The notes beneath the pieces are model-generated. The model did not search any database. It was given only the letters and a program-made list of their open reading frames with translations, and was not told where the DNA came from. From Herbinix hemicellulosilytica (GTDB taxonomy: Bacteria > Bacillota > Clostridia > Lachnospirales > Lachnospiraceae): DNA of 64,000 nucleotides. This document shows, piece by piece, positions 54,956 to 63,918 of this stretch. The translations under genes and the position numbers were made by a program. Location: contig NZ_CVTD020000028.1 of assembly GCF_002904165.1 (NCBI RefSeq), positions 1 through 64,000 of the forward strand. Direction: 5' to 3'. The first letter of the stretch is position 1. Each line of letters begins with the position of its first letter.

Positions 54956-55162
54956 ACATTTTTTGATTTTCCGGATTATTGTATCAAAGGTTTATAAATT
55001 ATAAATAAAGATGACAAATTTACTTTTTATAATATGCAGTTTAAGCAGCAACAAATTGTAAGTATTTATATTTATTTTATATATGATTTTCAGTTATAAC
55101 TATTCGGTAATATTAAGAATTTTAATATTGTAGCCATAAATATTAAAACGGGGAGTGATATT

Positions 55163-56347
55163 ATGTCAAATGGGAGATTTGGTATTTACGGCGGCAGGTA
55201 TATACCGGAGACCCTGATGAATGCAGTTATTGAGCTTGAAGCCGCTTATAATCATTATAAGAATGATGAAGAGTTTAACAGGGAATTACAGGAATTATTG
55301 ATAAATTATGCGGGCAGGCCGTCCCGTCTGTATTATGCCAAAAATATGACCGAAGATTTAAAAGGAGCTAAAATATACTTAAAAAGGGAAGATTTAAACC
55401 ATACAGGTTCTCATAAAATCAATAACGTCCTGGGGCAGGTGCTATTGGCAAAAAAAATGGGAAAAACCAGGGTGATAGCAGAGACCGGTGCCGGCCAGCA
55501 CGGAGTGGCTACGGCAACTGCAGCGGCACTTTTAGGACTTGAATGTGAAATATTTATGGGAAAAGAGGATACAGAGCGTCAGGCCTTAAACGTATTCAGA
55601 ATGAGGCTGTTAGGAGCCAAAGTCCATGCGGTTACAACGGGAACACAGACATTAAAGGATGCCGTAAACGAAGCTTTACGGGAATGGACATCCAGGGTAG
55701 AAGATACCCACTATGTTATCGGTTCGGTTATGGGGCCGCATCCTTTCCCCGAAATTGTAAGGGATTTTCAAAGTATTATAGGAAAAGAAGTTAAAGAACA
55801 GATACTTAAGGCGGAGGGAAAACTGCCGGATGTGATAATAGCCTGCGTAGGCGGAGGCAGCAATGCTATGGGTATTTTCTATGACTTTATAGATAATCCC
55901 GAAGTCAAATTAATAGGCTGTGAGGCAGCAGGGGAAGGACTTGATACCGACCGGCATGCGGCAACCATGGCTAAGGGTAAAATCGGGATATTTCACGGCA
56001 TGAAATCTTATTTTTGTCAGGATGAATATGGCCAGATAGCGCCGGTTTACTCCATATCGGCAGGGCTGGATTATCCTGGTATAGGTCCGGAACATGCTTA
56101 TCTTAAAGATATAGAAAGAGCGCAGTATGTTGCAATAACCGACCGGGAGGCGGTAGAAGCATTTGAATATCTTTCAATAACCGAAGGAATAATTCCTGCC
56201 ATTGAAAGTGCCCATGCGGTGGCATATGCTATGAAATTGGCTCCAAAAATGAAAAAGGACGAAATTATAGTTGTAAACTTGTCGGGCAGAGGAGATAAGG
56301 ATGTGGCTGCGATAGCCCGCTATAAGGGGGAGAATATATATGAATAG
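55163..56347 (+). CDS. trpB: Tryptophan synthase beta chain
   Basis: Joins indole and serine to make tryptophan; PLP enzyme. 394 residues. The PLP-lysine is in [23 protein letters not shown] (about 77-99), the phosphate-binding GGGSNAMG near 231-238 and [12 protein letters not shown] near 107-118 are intact. This is the TrpB1 type, which pairs with TrpA. It overlaps trpA by 8 nt, and expression is set by the Trp T-box. Confidence 0.97.
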   Translation: MSNGRFGIYGGRYIPETLMNAVIELEAAYNHYKNDEEFNRELQELLINYAGRPSRLYYAKNMTEDLKGAKIYLKREDLNHTGSHKINNVLGQVLLAKKMGKTRVIAETGAGQHGVATATAAALLGLECEIFMGKEDTERQALNVFRMRLLGAKVHAVTTGTQTLKDAVNEALREWTSRVEDTHYVIGSVMGPHPFPEIVRDFQSIIGKEVKEQILKAEGKLPDVIIACVGGGSNAMGIFYDFIDNPEVKLIGCEAAGEGLDTDRHAATMAKGKIGIFHGMKSYFCQDEYGQIAPVYSISAGLDYPGIGPEHAYLKDIERAQYVAITDREAVEAFEYLSITEGIIPAIESAHAVAYAMKLAPKMKKDEIIVVNLSGRGDKDVAAIARYKGENIYE

Positions 56348-57110
56348 GATTAACAGGGTATTTTCAAACGGAAAGGCATTTATTCCTTTTATTACGGCAG
56401 GGGATCCAAATTTGGAAATTACCAAGCAACTCGTATATGAACTGGCCAATTTGGGAGTTGATATGATTGAACTGGGGATTCCCTTTTCCGATCCGGTTGC
56501 GGAAGGACCTGTAATACAGGCTGCGGATAATCGTGCTCTTTTGGCAGGGACTACTACAGACCAAATTTTTGATATGGTAAAAGAAATAAGAAAGGCCTGT
56601 GATGTACCTTTGGCATTTATGACTTATATTAATCCGGTATTTTCTTACGGCACGGAACACTTCATAAAAAACAGCAAAGAAGCCGGAATAGATGCGCTTA
56701 TCATACCTGATTTGCCTTTTGAAGAACGGGAGGAAGCAAAACCCTACTGCAACAAATATGAAATTGCCTTTATTTCAATGATTGCGCCTACGTCAGGGGA
56801 AAGAATAAAAAATATAGCCGGTCAGGCGGAGGGCTTTATATACTGCGTTTCGTCTTTGGGAGTAACCGGCATCAGGGATAAAATCGGTATGGATGCGGCA
56901 GATATGATTAAAAGTGCAAAAGCCGTTAAAGATATTCCCTGTGCCGTAGGTTTCGGAATATCGACACCGGAACAGGCAAGGGCTATGGCGGAAATATCAG
57001 ACGGGATCATAGTAGGAAGCGCCATAGTCAAGATTATTGAACGATACGGCAAAGATTGTATAAAACCGGTATCAGAATATGTAAAAACTATGCTTCAGGC
57101 TATTAAATAA
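56340..57110 (+). CDS. trpA: Tryptophan synthase alpha chain
   Basis: Splits indole-3-glycerol phosphate to indole, channelled to TrpB. 256 residues, TIM barrel. The catalytic Glu is in [22 protein letters not shown] (about 41-62), the catalytic Asp in [10 protein letters not shown] (about 121), and [13 protein letters not shown] and [11 protein letters not shown] bind phosphate. Overlap with trpB suggests coupled translation. The other tryptophan genes (trpEGDCF) are not in the window. Confidence 0.96.
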   Translation: MNRINRVFSNGKAFIPFITAGDPNLEITKQLVYELANLGVDMIELGIPFSDPVAEGPVIQAADNRALLAGTTTDQIFDMVKEIRKACDVPLAFMTYINPVFSYGTEHFIKNSKEAGIDALIIPDLPFEEREEAKPYCNKYEIAFISMIAPTSGERIKNIAGQAEGFIYCVSSLGVTGIRDKIGMDAADMIKSAKAVKDIPCAVGFGISTPEQARAMAEISDGIIVGSAIVKIIERYGKDCIKPVSEYVKTMLQAIK

Positions 57111-57205
57111 GTTGCGCTTTTACAGGCAGATGGTAGTAGTTATAAAACGCAGCAGAATATACATACGGAGAAAATCAGAGACTAATCTTTGATTGAATAT
57201 AAGTT

Positions 57206-57310
57206 GTACGAATATAAGCAAAATACACGGTTAAAAAGTGTAATGTTAAAAAGGGGAGTTTTCTTAAGTTCGTACGAACTGTGTATTTTGATATATTCGT
57301 ACACTTTTTT
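57206..57310 (+). terminator. Long inverted repeat and terminator after trpBA
   Basis: Arms 57206-57232 and 57277-57302 pair imperfectly over about 26 bp (GTACGAATATA.. / ..ATATTCGTAC), followed by seven or eight T residues. The loop includes the 12-bp palindrome GTTCGTACGAAC (57268-57279), which overlaps the right arm by three bases. It may be a terminator of mobile origin. 57311-57515 is AT-rich and empty. Confidence 0.65.
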
Positions 57311-57519
57311 TGTCTGTCAGCCGGGATATTTTATGTCTGCTAAAAACAGCCAAATTATATAATAATCTTAAACAAAAACACTGCAGTTAATCAGATATAT
57401 ACAATCATAATACCAAGTATACATATATGTATGGTTTGAATATTATATATAAAAATAAAAGTAAACGAAGCTAAATTTTATACAAATGCAATAAATTTAC
57501 ATAACATAGCAAATACTGG

Positions 57520-57548
57520 TTGACTTTTGCATGAATAAAACATATAAT
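57520..57548 (+). promoter_or_regulatory. Sigma-A promoter of the Met/Cys leader ORF
   Basis: TTGACT (57520-57525), 17 nt, TATAAT (57543-57548). The transcript starts near 57555, about 40 nt before the small ORF. Confidence 0.8.
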
Positions 57549-57595
57549 GTTTATATGTTTAGTATGAATTATTAAACCGGAAAGGAACAGAAAGC

Positions 57596-57718
57596 ATGAA
57601 TAAAGATTTTATCCTATTTAGCAATAATAATTCTTTTGATATGGATATGCGAATGATGTGCATGCAGGGCATGTGCATGCTTTGTTGCGCCCTAAAAGAA
57701 TATCCGGATATCGGCTGA
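57596..57718 (+). CDS. Met/Cys-rich small ORF, probable leader peptide (40 aa)
   Basis: 40 codons from ATG 57596 with AAAGGA nine or ten nt upstream to TGA 57716-57718. Residues 16-31 contain seven Met and four Cys (MDMRMMCMQGMCMLCC). The ORF lies between a consensus promoter and a strong terminator. Codons for the last residues (Tyr-Pro-Asp-Ile-Gly) include CCGGATATC (57704-57712), complementary to the terminator's 3' side (57762-57771) except one bulge. I infer a leader that makes ribosomes stall when charged tRNA-Met or tRNA-Cys is scarce. A stand-alone metal-binding or RiPP-like peptide is an alternative. Confidence 0.65.
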   Translation: MNKDFILFSNNNSFDMDMRMMCMQGMCMLCCALKEYPDIG

Positions 57719-57746
57719 TAGGATAAATCTATTCTTGTATGCCAAG

Positions 57747-57781
57747 AGCAGTCAGGATAGAGATATCCTGGCTGCTTTTTA
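57747..57781 (+). terminator. Strong terminator/attenuator after the Met/Cys ORF
   Basis: 13-bp stem (AGCAGTCAGGATA/TATCCTGGCTGCT with one G-T pair), a GAGA tetraloop of the GNRA class, and five T residues. Its 3' arm can instead pair with the end of the small ORF. The following 57782-57972 holds an ACCGGA/TCCGGT hairpin (57834-57850) but no promoter I can support. Confidence 0.85.
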
Positions 57782-57972
57782 CATATATATAAATTTTTTA
57801 AGTTATAAAGGGAAATACGCAGAAGACAAACGATACCGGAGGCGGTCCGGTTATTGAATTTCAGCAAAGCATAATTAAAAGATATGTTTGGATAATTGGA
57901 CGGTAGGATAGCAAAATGTGAAAGTATGTTTCGATTACAACGAATATGAAATAAAGACTGAGAGGTGTAAAT

Positions 57973-59091
57973 ATGAAAGAGCGTTTGTGGAATACATTTA
58001 AAGAACTGGCCGATATCTATAGCCCGTCATTTGGGGAACGCCGGTTTTGTGATGTTTTGAAAGAAAAGTTTGCGGCTTTGGATATAGAGTTAATAGAAGA
58101 CGGAGCAGGCAAAGAAATCGGAGGAAATAGCGGGAATTTATACGGATTTATACCGGGAAAATTAAATGAAGCTCCTATCCTTTTTTCAGCTCATATGGAC
58201 ACGGTCGAACCTGCAAAGGGAAAAAAAGCCATCCTGCATGAAAGTGGAAATATTACATCGGAAGGAAGTACCATATTGGGCGCGGACGATGTTGCCGGAA
58301 TCACAGTAATTATAGAAGCGGTTAACAGGCTTAAAGAGCAAAATATAGCCCACAGACCGATAGAACTGCTTTTTACCGTTGCGGAGGAACGGTACGGTGC
58401 CGGATCGGCGGCCTTTGATTACAGTCTTATTAAGGCAAAAGAGGCTTATGTTCTGGATTTAAGCGGGCCTATAGGAGATGCTGCCAATGCAGCTCCCACT
58501 ATATTTTCCTTTGAAATTAACGTTTACGGCAAGGCCGCCCATGCCGGGTTTGCTCCGCAGGACGGAATCCATGCCATTGAAGTTGCGTCAAACGCCATAG
58601 CCAGACTTCCTCAGGGAAAGCTACCCTCAGGTTTGACTTTTAACATAGGCCAAATAAGCGGGGGCAAGGCAGGCAATATCGTTCCCGACTTGTGTACCGT
58701 TAAGGGAGAAATAAGAAGCCTTGACCATAAAGCCGTGATTTCCCACTGGGATAAGGTTGTTGAAGTTTTCATTGAAGAGGCAAAGAAAAAAGGGGCTGAG
58801 GTTGAAGCCAATAATAAGATAGAGATAAGAGCTTATGAAACCCCACTTCATCACAGAGTAGTACGCCGCTTTATCCGTGCCTGTGAAAATTTGAATTTAC
58901 CGTGCAATATTCATTCCACATTCGGAGGAAGTGACCAAAATAATTTTTCCCTGCATGGAATAACGGGACTTGTAATTGCCTGTGGCATGAATGAGGTTCA
59001 TAGCCTTCGGGAATACAGCAATATAAACGAGTTGGAGAAATGTGTAAAACTTGTTATGGAGTTGATAAAAGGTGGGGAGGTGAAGGAATGA
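57973..59091 (+). CDS. M20-family metallopeptidase, PepT-like
   Basis: Zinc aminopeptidase or tripeptidase acting in the cytoplasm. 372 residues. Zinc ligands are His in SAHMDTVEPAKG (about 73-84) and Asp in ILGADDVAGIT (about 97-107), with catalytic Glu in TVAEERYGAGS (about 136-146). The lid domain (AAHAGFAPQDGIHAIEVA) and the final IACGMNEVHSLREY complete the family pattern. AGAGGTG before the ATG. Its stop overlaps the start of the C39-like gene (ATGA). First structural gene after the Met/Cys attenuator, so it may release sulfur amino acids from peptides. Confidence 0.87.
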   Translation: MKERLWNTFKELADIYSPSFGERRFCDVLKEKFAALDIELIEDGAGKEIGGNSGNLYGFIPGKLNEAPILFSAHMDTVEPAKGKKAILHESGNITSEGSTILGADDVAGITVIIEAVNRLKEQNIAHRPIELLFTVAEERYGAGSAAFDYSLIKAKEAYVLDLSGPIGDAANAAPTIFSFEINVYGKAAHAGFAPQDGIHAIEVASNAIARLPQGKLPSGLTFNIGQISGGKAGNIVPDLCTVKGEIRSLDHKAVISHWDKVVEVFIEEAKKKGAEVEANNKIEIRAYETPLHHRVVRRFIRACENLNLPCNIHSTFGGSDQNNFSLHGITGLVIACGMNEVHSLREYSNINELEKCVKLVMELIKGGEVKE

Positions 59092-59708
59092 AAATACCGT
59101 TACAATACCAGCGGACCGAATATGATTGCGGACCGACCAGCCTGCTTAACGCGATAAGTTTTTTAATAGACCGGGAGGACTTTCCGCCCGATATATTAAG
59201 GCACTGCATGATGTATACACTGGACAGCTATAACGAAAAAGGGGAAGCGTATAAGAACGGCACATCTAAAATGGCTATGATTTTTCTGGCCGGTTGGCTT
59301 AACGAGTATGCCAGAGTAACAAAATTTCCTATCTATACCGAAACCTTAAGCGGTAAAGATGTTTACATAAGAGAAGGAAGCAAAATTATCGAAGCCTTAA
59401 GACAGGGTGGGGCTGTAGTTGTCAGGGTGTTTTTGGATTGCGGTCACTATATTACACTGACAGGAATTTCAGATAACGCTATAGAAGTTTTTGATCCTTA
59501 TTATCAGGAAACCCTTTCATACAAAGAAGAAATAAGCATAATACACGACAAGCCTTTTTCAGCCAACAGGCGTGTGGCGTTTGATGTTTTTAACAGGGAA
59601 GAAAATACGCCTTATGCGCTGGGGCCTGTTGAAAACAGGGAAGCAGTAATACTTTTTAACACCAATACAAGAAAAACCCCGGAAAAAACGATTGAGTATT
59701 TCTTATAA
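59088..59708 (+). CDS. C39-like papain-fold peptidase
   Basis: 206 residues, no signal peptide, no membrane or ABC domain, unlike bacteriocin-processing C39 proteins. The Cys is in RTEYDCGPTSLLNAI (residue 14), the His in DCGHYITLTGI (about 126) and the Asp in EVFDPYYQE (about 142), a full C-H-D set. The start overlaps the preceding peptidase by 4 nt. A peptidase or acyltransferase of papain fold is likely; the substrate is unknown. An upstream ATG at 59040 is inside the M20 gene and has no good ribosome site. Confidence 0.78.
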   Translation: MKIPLQYQRTEYDCGPTSLLNAISFLIDREDFPPDILRHCMMYTLDSYNEKGEAYKNGTSKMAMIFLAGWLNEYARVTKFPIYTETLSGKDVYIREGSKIIEALRQGGAVVVRVFLDCGHYITLTGISDNAIEVFDPYYQETLSYKEEISIIHDKPFSANRRVAFDVFNREENTPYALGPVENREAVILFNTNTRKTPEKTIEYFL

Positions 59709-59726
59709 ACGAAAGGGATGATTATT

Positions 59727-60893
59727 TTGGCATACTATAAGAATTTTGAAACGGCCCTTATCCATGGAGGTGTTCCCGGAGATGCTGCTACCGGGGCGGT
59801 GAACATACCTATTTATCAGACTTCTACTTTTGAACTGGACGGGATAGGTAAGCTTCGTTCCGATTGGGATTATTCAAGAACGGGAAACCCTACCCGAAAA
59901 GCTTTGGAAGACCTTATTGCCCAGTTGGAAGAAGGAACACATGGTTTTGCCTTTTCCTCCGGTATGGCTGCAATCGATGCTGTACTTCACCTCTTTAAGA
60001 CTGGAGACAGTGTAATAATTTCAAAAAACGTATACGGCGGAACGTTTCGCATCCTTGACAAAATATTTAAGCAATACGGGCTGAATTACAAAATCGTAGA
60101 TTCAACCGATCTTGCTGCGGTTAAAGAGGCTTTCACCGGGGATGTAAAGGCAGTACTGTTGGAAACTCCGGCTAATCCCCTGCTTTCAATAACAGATATT
60201 GCAGAGGTAGCTAAAATAGCAAAAGCCAATGGGGCTCTGACTGTGGTTGACAATACCTTTATGACTCCCTATTTGCAGCGGCCGTTAAGTTTGGGAGCTG
60301 ACATTGTGGTACATTCGGCAACCAAATACCTGGGAGGCCACAGCGATTTAATTGCAGGCCTGGTGGTAGTAAAAGATGAAGAACTGGCACAAAGGCTTCA
60401 TTTTATCCAAAATGCCATTGGCGCTATAGCACAGCCTTTTGATTCATTTCTGCTTATACGAAGCATTAAAACTTTGGCTGTCCGAATGGATACCCATGTT
60501 GCCAATGCGGAAAGAATAGTGGATGCCCTGCAAAAAAACGAGGCGATAAAAAAGGTATATTATCCGGGGAATTCTTCATCAAAAGGGTATGAAATTCATA
60601 AAAAACAGGCAAAAAACGGCGGTGCCATGATTTCATTTGAACTGAAGGACAATTATGACATCTATAAATTTTTTGAAAGCCTTAAACTGATTGCCATGGC
60701 GGTAAGCCTGGGAGGAGTAGAAAGCCTAATTTGCCACCCCGCCACAATGACACATGCTTCGATTCCAAAGGAAATTCGTGAAGAAATGGGGATATCTGAA
60801 AGACTGATACGTTTGTCTGTGGGTATAGAAAATTACGAAGATCTTATTTGCGATCTGTTTTCAGCCATAGAAGAAGCCCGGATAAGGGTGTAA
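59727..60893 (+). CDS. Cys/Met-metabolism PLP enzyme (cystathionine gamma-synthase/lyase family)
   Basis: PLP-dependent enzyme of trans-sulfuration or direct sulfhydrylation. 388 residues from TTG 59727, which has GAAAGGG at 9 nt; the ATG at 59718 is too close to it. The PLP-lysine is in [16 protein letters not shown] (about 195-210), with [12 protein letters not shown] and [11 protein letters not shown] binding the cofactor phosphate. YGGT is typical of cystathionine synthase, beta-lyase and gamma-lyase, and differs from the YGCT of methionine gamma-lyases. Length excludes the longer MetY type. Immediately upstream of the nitrogenase-like genes. Confidence 0.88.
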   Translation: MAYYKNFETALIHGGVPGDAATGAVNIPIYQTSTFELDGIGKLRSDWDYSRTGNPTRKALEDLIAQLEEGTHGFAFSSGMAAIDAVLHLFKTGDSVIISKNVYGGTFRILDKIFKQYGLNYKIVDSTDLAAVKEAFTGDVKAVLLETPANPLLSITDIAEVAKIAKANGALTVVDNTFMTPYLQRPLSLGADIVVHSATKYLGGHSDLIAGLVVVKDEELAQRLHFIQNAIGAIAQPFDSFLLIRSIKTLAVRMDTHVANAERIVDALQKNEAIKKVYYPGNSSSKGYEIHKKQAKNGGAMISFELKDNYDIYKFFESLKLIAMAVSLGGVESLICHPATMTHASIPKEIREEMGISERLIRLSVGIENYEDLICDLFSAIEEARIRV

Positions 60894-60923
60894 CGTCTAA
60901 ACTAGTCAAATGGAGGATTAAAG

Positions 60924-62399
60924 ATGGCAAATATAAATTTAACTCTTCCGGAAGTTCAGATAAGGGAAATCCGAATAAATTCGATAACAGGATATCACGG
61001 AGATGCAAAAGAATTGGTTGAAGCCGGAAAAAGCGGCCTAAAGGATAAGGACCGTTCATTCAGCCAGTGTATGGGCTGTGCGACCTCAAAAGCCGCCTGT
61101 ATGACCATACTTATTCAGGATGCGGCGGTAATCAGCCACGGACCCGTAGGATGCTCATCCTGTTTACATGAATTTGCTTTCACATACAGGGTAAATTCCC
61201 CCTTAAGAGGTATAGAAAAACCCACGCCCCGCCGCATATTTTCCACAAATTTGCAGGAAAAGGACACGGTTTACGGAGGAAATATAAAACTGGCTGCAGC
61301 CATCCGAGATGTTTATAACCGTACCAAGGCCAATGCCATATTTGTACTTACTACTTGTGCCGCCGGAATTATCGGAGATGATGTGGAAAGCGTCTGCAAC
61401 GAGGCGGAAGAGGAACTGGGGATTCCGGTAGTGGCTATTTTCTGTGAGGGCTTTCGGTCAAAAGTCTGGACTACAGGTTTTGATGCGGCCTATCACAGTA
61501 TTGCAAGAAAGCTTATCAAAAAGCCCCGCAGACGCCGTCAGGATATGATCAACGTTATAAATTTCTGGGGAAGCGACGTGTTTGCCGATTGGTTTGAGCC
61601 ATTCGGGGCAAAGCCTAATTATATTACACCCTATTCAACGGTAGATGGCCTTAAATATTCCAGCGAGGCGGCGGCAACCGTCCAGGCCTGTCAGACCCTG
61701 GGAAGTTATCTAGGAGCGGTACTGGAGCAGGAATTTGGGGTTCCCGAGGTACCTGCGGCACCTCCTTACGGGATTGCCCAAACCGACCGGTGGTTTAAGG
61801 CCTTAGGAAAGGTGCTGGGAAAAGAAGATATAGCGGAAAAAATTATTGAGGAAAAGAAAAAAGAGTATTTGCCAAAAATAGAAGCCCTAAGAGAAAAGCT
61901 GAGAGGAAAAAGGGCATATGTGACAGCCGGAGCCGCCCACGGGCACGGACTTTTGATGGTACTTAAGGAACTGGGGTTGGAAACAACCGGTGCTGCCATT
62001 TTCCACCATGATCCCATTTATGACAACAAAAGAGAAGAAAATGACCAGCTAGCCATGGGAGTAAACGATTACGGAAACGTGCCTAACTTTAATGTATGTA
62101 ACAGGCAGGAATTTGAACTTGTAAATGCCCTAAACCGTATCAGGCCCGATGTGCTTTTGGCAAGGCACGGAGGAATGACCCTTTGGGGTGCTAAGCTTGG
62201 AATACCGTCACTTTTGGTGGGAGATGAACATTTTTCAATGGGTTATGAAGGTTTAGTTAATTACGGAGAGCGGTTACTGGAAGTAATAGAAAATGATGAG
62301 TTTGTAAAAAACCTCGAAAAACATGCCATAAATCCCTATACAGAATGGTGGTTAAAACAGCCGACTTACTATTTCCTGAAAGGAGGAACCGGGATATGA
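60924..62399 (+). CDS. Nitrogenase component-1 alpha-like (NifD-like) subunit
   Basis: 491 residues, oxidoreductase nitrogenase component 1 fold. P-cluster-type cysteines are at C52 (CMGCATSK), C77 (SHGPVGCSSC) and C145 (TTCAAGIIGDD), matching NifD Cys62, Cys88 and Cys154. The FeMo-co ligand Cys275 matches C256 in VQACQTLGSYLGAVLEQEFGVP, and His442 matches H436 in DEHFSMGYEG. Extra cysteines occur at 49, 59 and 80. Sequence around these sites is far from true NifD, AnfD or VnfD. Substrate not known; a carbon-sulfur reductase like MarD is possible. ATGA overlap with the next gene. Confidence 0.85.
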   Translation: MANINLTLPEVQIREIRINSITGYHGDAKELVEAGKSGLKDKDRSFSQCMGCATSKAACMTILIQDAAVISHGPVGCSSCLHEFAFTYRVNSPLRGIEKPTPRRIFSTNLQEKDTVYGGNIKLAAAIRDVYNRTKANAIFVLTTCAAGIIGDDVESVCNEAEEELGIPVVAIFCEGFRSKVWTTGFDAAYHSIARKLIKKPRRRRQDMINVINFWGSDVFADWFEPFGAKPNYITPYSTVDGLKYSSEAAATVQACQTLGSYLGAVLEQEFGVPEVPAAPPYGIAQTDRWFKALGKVLGKEDIAEKIIEEKKKEYLPKIEALREKLRGKRAYVTAGAAHGHGLLMVLKELGLETTGAAIFHHDPIYDNKREENDQLAMGVNDYGNVPNFNVCNRQEFELVNALNRIRPDVLLARHGGMTLWGAKLGIPSLLVGDEHFSMGYEGLVNYGERLLEVIENDEFVKNLEKHAINPYTEWWLKQPTYYFLKGGTGI

Positions 62400-63742
62400 G
62401 CTTATCTGGCGGAATAATCGAACAAACCAGACTGACCTGCGCCATAGGGGCTATGCAAACGGTAGTGGCAATCCCAAGAGCCGTACCGATACTTCACTCC
62501 GGTCCCGGATGCGGGGAAATGATAGCTGGATTTTTTGAACGGTCGACCGGTTATGCCGGGGGGACTACATCTCCCTGTACAAATTTTTCGGAAAAGGAAG
62601 TAGTATTCGGCGGGATAAACAGACTCAGGCAGATAATTGAAAATACATACAAGGTACTTAATACGGATTTGCAGGTGGTTTTGACCGGATGTACGGCAGG
62701 TATAGTAGGCGACGATGTAGACAGTCTGGTAGCAGAGTTTGCCGGACAGGGAAAACCTATAGTGTCGGTTGAAACCGCAGGCTTTAAAGCAACCAACTAT
62801 GAATCCCACAGTCTCGTGGTAAAGGCCATTATAGACCAGTATGTTGATCTCTTTATAGAGGATAATGTGCCAAGATCAGAAAAAAATACGGTTAATCTGT
62901 TTGCATCCATACCCTATCAGGACCCGTTCTGGAAGGGCAATCTGGCTGAATACAAGAGGCTCCTTGCAGGTATCGGACTTAAGGCAAATGTCCTGTTCGG
63001 TCCTGAATCGGGAGGGGTAAAGGAATGGCAAAGGATTCCGAAAGCCAACTTTAATATCCTTGTGTCTCCCTGGTACGGAAAGCCCATAGCAGACCACCTG
63101 AAATTAAAATACGGGCAGGATTACACATGGTTTCCTCATGTTCCTGTCGGAGCCAACGAAACGGAAAAATTCTTAAACCAGGTACTGGAGTTTGCGATTA
63201 ATCAAGGGGCTCAAGTAGACGAAAATAAAGCCAGGACTTTTATAAAGCACCAGTCGGAAGCATATTATCAGGAAATTGATAATTTAGCCACATTCCTTCT
63301 GGAATTCAGATACGGGCTTCCGAATCATGTACATATACTTCATGACGCAGGATATGTGGTTGGACTTTCCAAATTTTTGCTTCATGAGGTAGGAATAATA
63401 CCGAAAGAGCAGTTTGTCACCGACGGCACACCGGAAAAATATCAGGATCTAATCCGCAATGATTTAAAGAGTACCAGCGAAAAGAGGGAAATTCCGATTT
63501 ATTTTGAAACGGACGGAGGAAAGGCACAGGAAATCCTAAGGAGTATCCGGCATAAAGGCAGAGGCCTTATCATAGGTTCCGGCTGGGATAGGGAGCTGGC
63601 AAAAGAAAAAGGATATGATTTTCTTTCGGCAGCCGTACCTACACCGTACCGCCTGGTCATGACCACCAACTATGCCGGATTTTCGGGCGGGCTAAGAGTA
63701 ATAGAGGATATTTATATGATGGTTCTTTCTACTTATGCATAA
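62396..63742 (+). CDS. Nitrogenase component-1 beta-like (NifK-like) subunit
   Basis: 448 residues, partner of the preceding subunit. C14 (LTCAIGAM), C39 (SGPGCGEM) and C99 (TGCTAGIVGDD) match NifK Cys70, Cys95 and Cys153, and C61 (SPCTNFSE) matches a further conserved Cys. FGGINRLRQII matches the NifK FGGxxN pattern. AAAGGAGG before ATG 62396; the start overlaps the previous stop. With all P-cluster cysteines kept in both subunits, electron transfer to a buried cofactor is likely. MarK, BchB-like and NifN-like proteins share the fold; NifN is less likely given the ligands in the partner. Confidence 0.83.
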   Translation: MSLSGGIIEQTRLTCAIGAMQTVVAIPRAVPILHSGPGCGEMIAGFFERSTGYAGGTTSPCTNFSEKEVVFGGINRLRQIIENTYKVLNTDLQVVLTGCTAGIVGDDVDSLVAEFAGQGKPIVSVETAGFKATNYESHSLVVKAIIDQYVDLFIEDNVPRSEKNTVNLFASIPYQDPFWKGNLAEYKRLLAGIGLKANVLFGPESGGVKEWQRIPKANFNILVSPWYGKPIADHLKLKYGQDYTWFPHVPVGANETEKFLNQVLEFAINQGAQVDENKARTFIKHQSEAYYQEIDNLATFLLEFRYGLPNHVHILHDAGYVVGLSKFLLHEVGIIPKEQFVTDGTPEKYQDLIRNDLKSTSEKREIPIYFETDGGKAQEILRSIRHKGRGLIIGSGWDRELAKEKGYDFLSAAVPTPYRLVMTTNYAGFSGGLRVIEDIYMMVLSTYA

Positions 63743-63918
63743 AAGATATTCTCATTCTAAATAAGTGATGTAAATAAAGATGACTGAGGTATGTTCCTTT
63801 TAAGCATAAAATAGCTTTATGTGTAATTTCACATAACAGATAGATAATAACCCTTAATCTTCAAACAGTCGGTTGTAAAGTAGTTAGTTTTTAAGTTTAC
63901 ACATAAAGAGGTGGTTAC

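Noticed and set aside
57559-57867. 102-codon ORF on the minus strand over the Met/Cys leader region
   Set aside because: It covers the promoter-proximal leader, small ORF and terminator, has no ribosome site, and its composition is that of an antisense shadow.
59727-60893. Methionine gamma-lyase
   Set aside because: The active-site segment is YGGT, and methionine gamma-lyases carry a Cys after YG. The cystathionine synthase/lyase group fits better, though side activity is possible.
60924-63742. True nitrogenase NifDK or scaffold NifEN
   Set aside because: Sequence around the ligands is too divergent for NifDK, and retention of the His ligand argues against NifE. No other nif structural genes are in the window.
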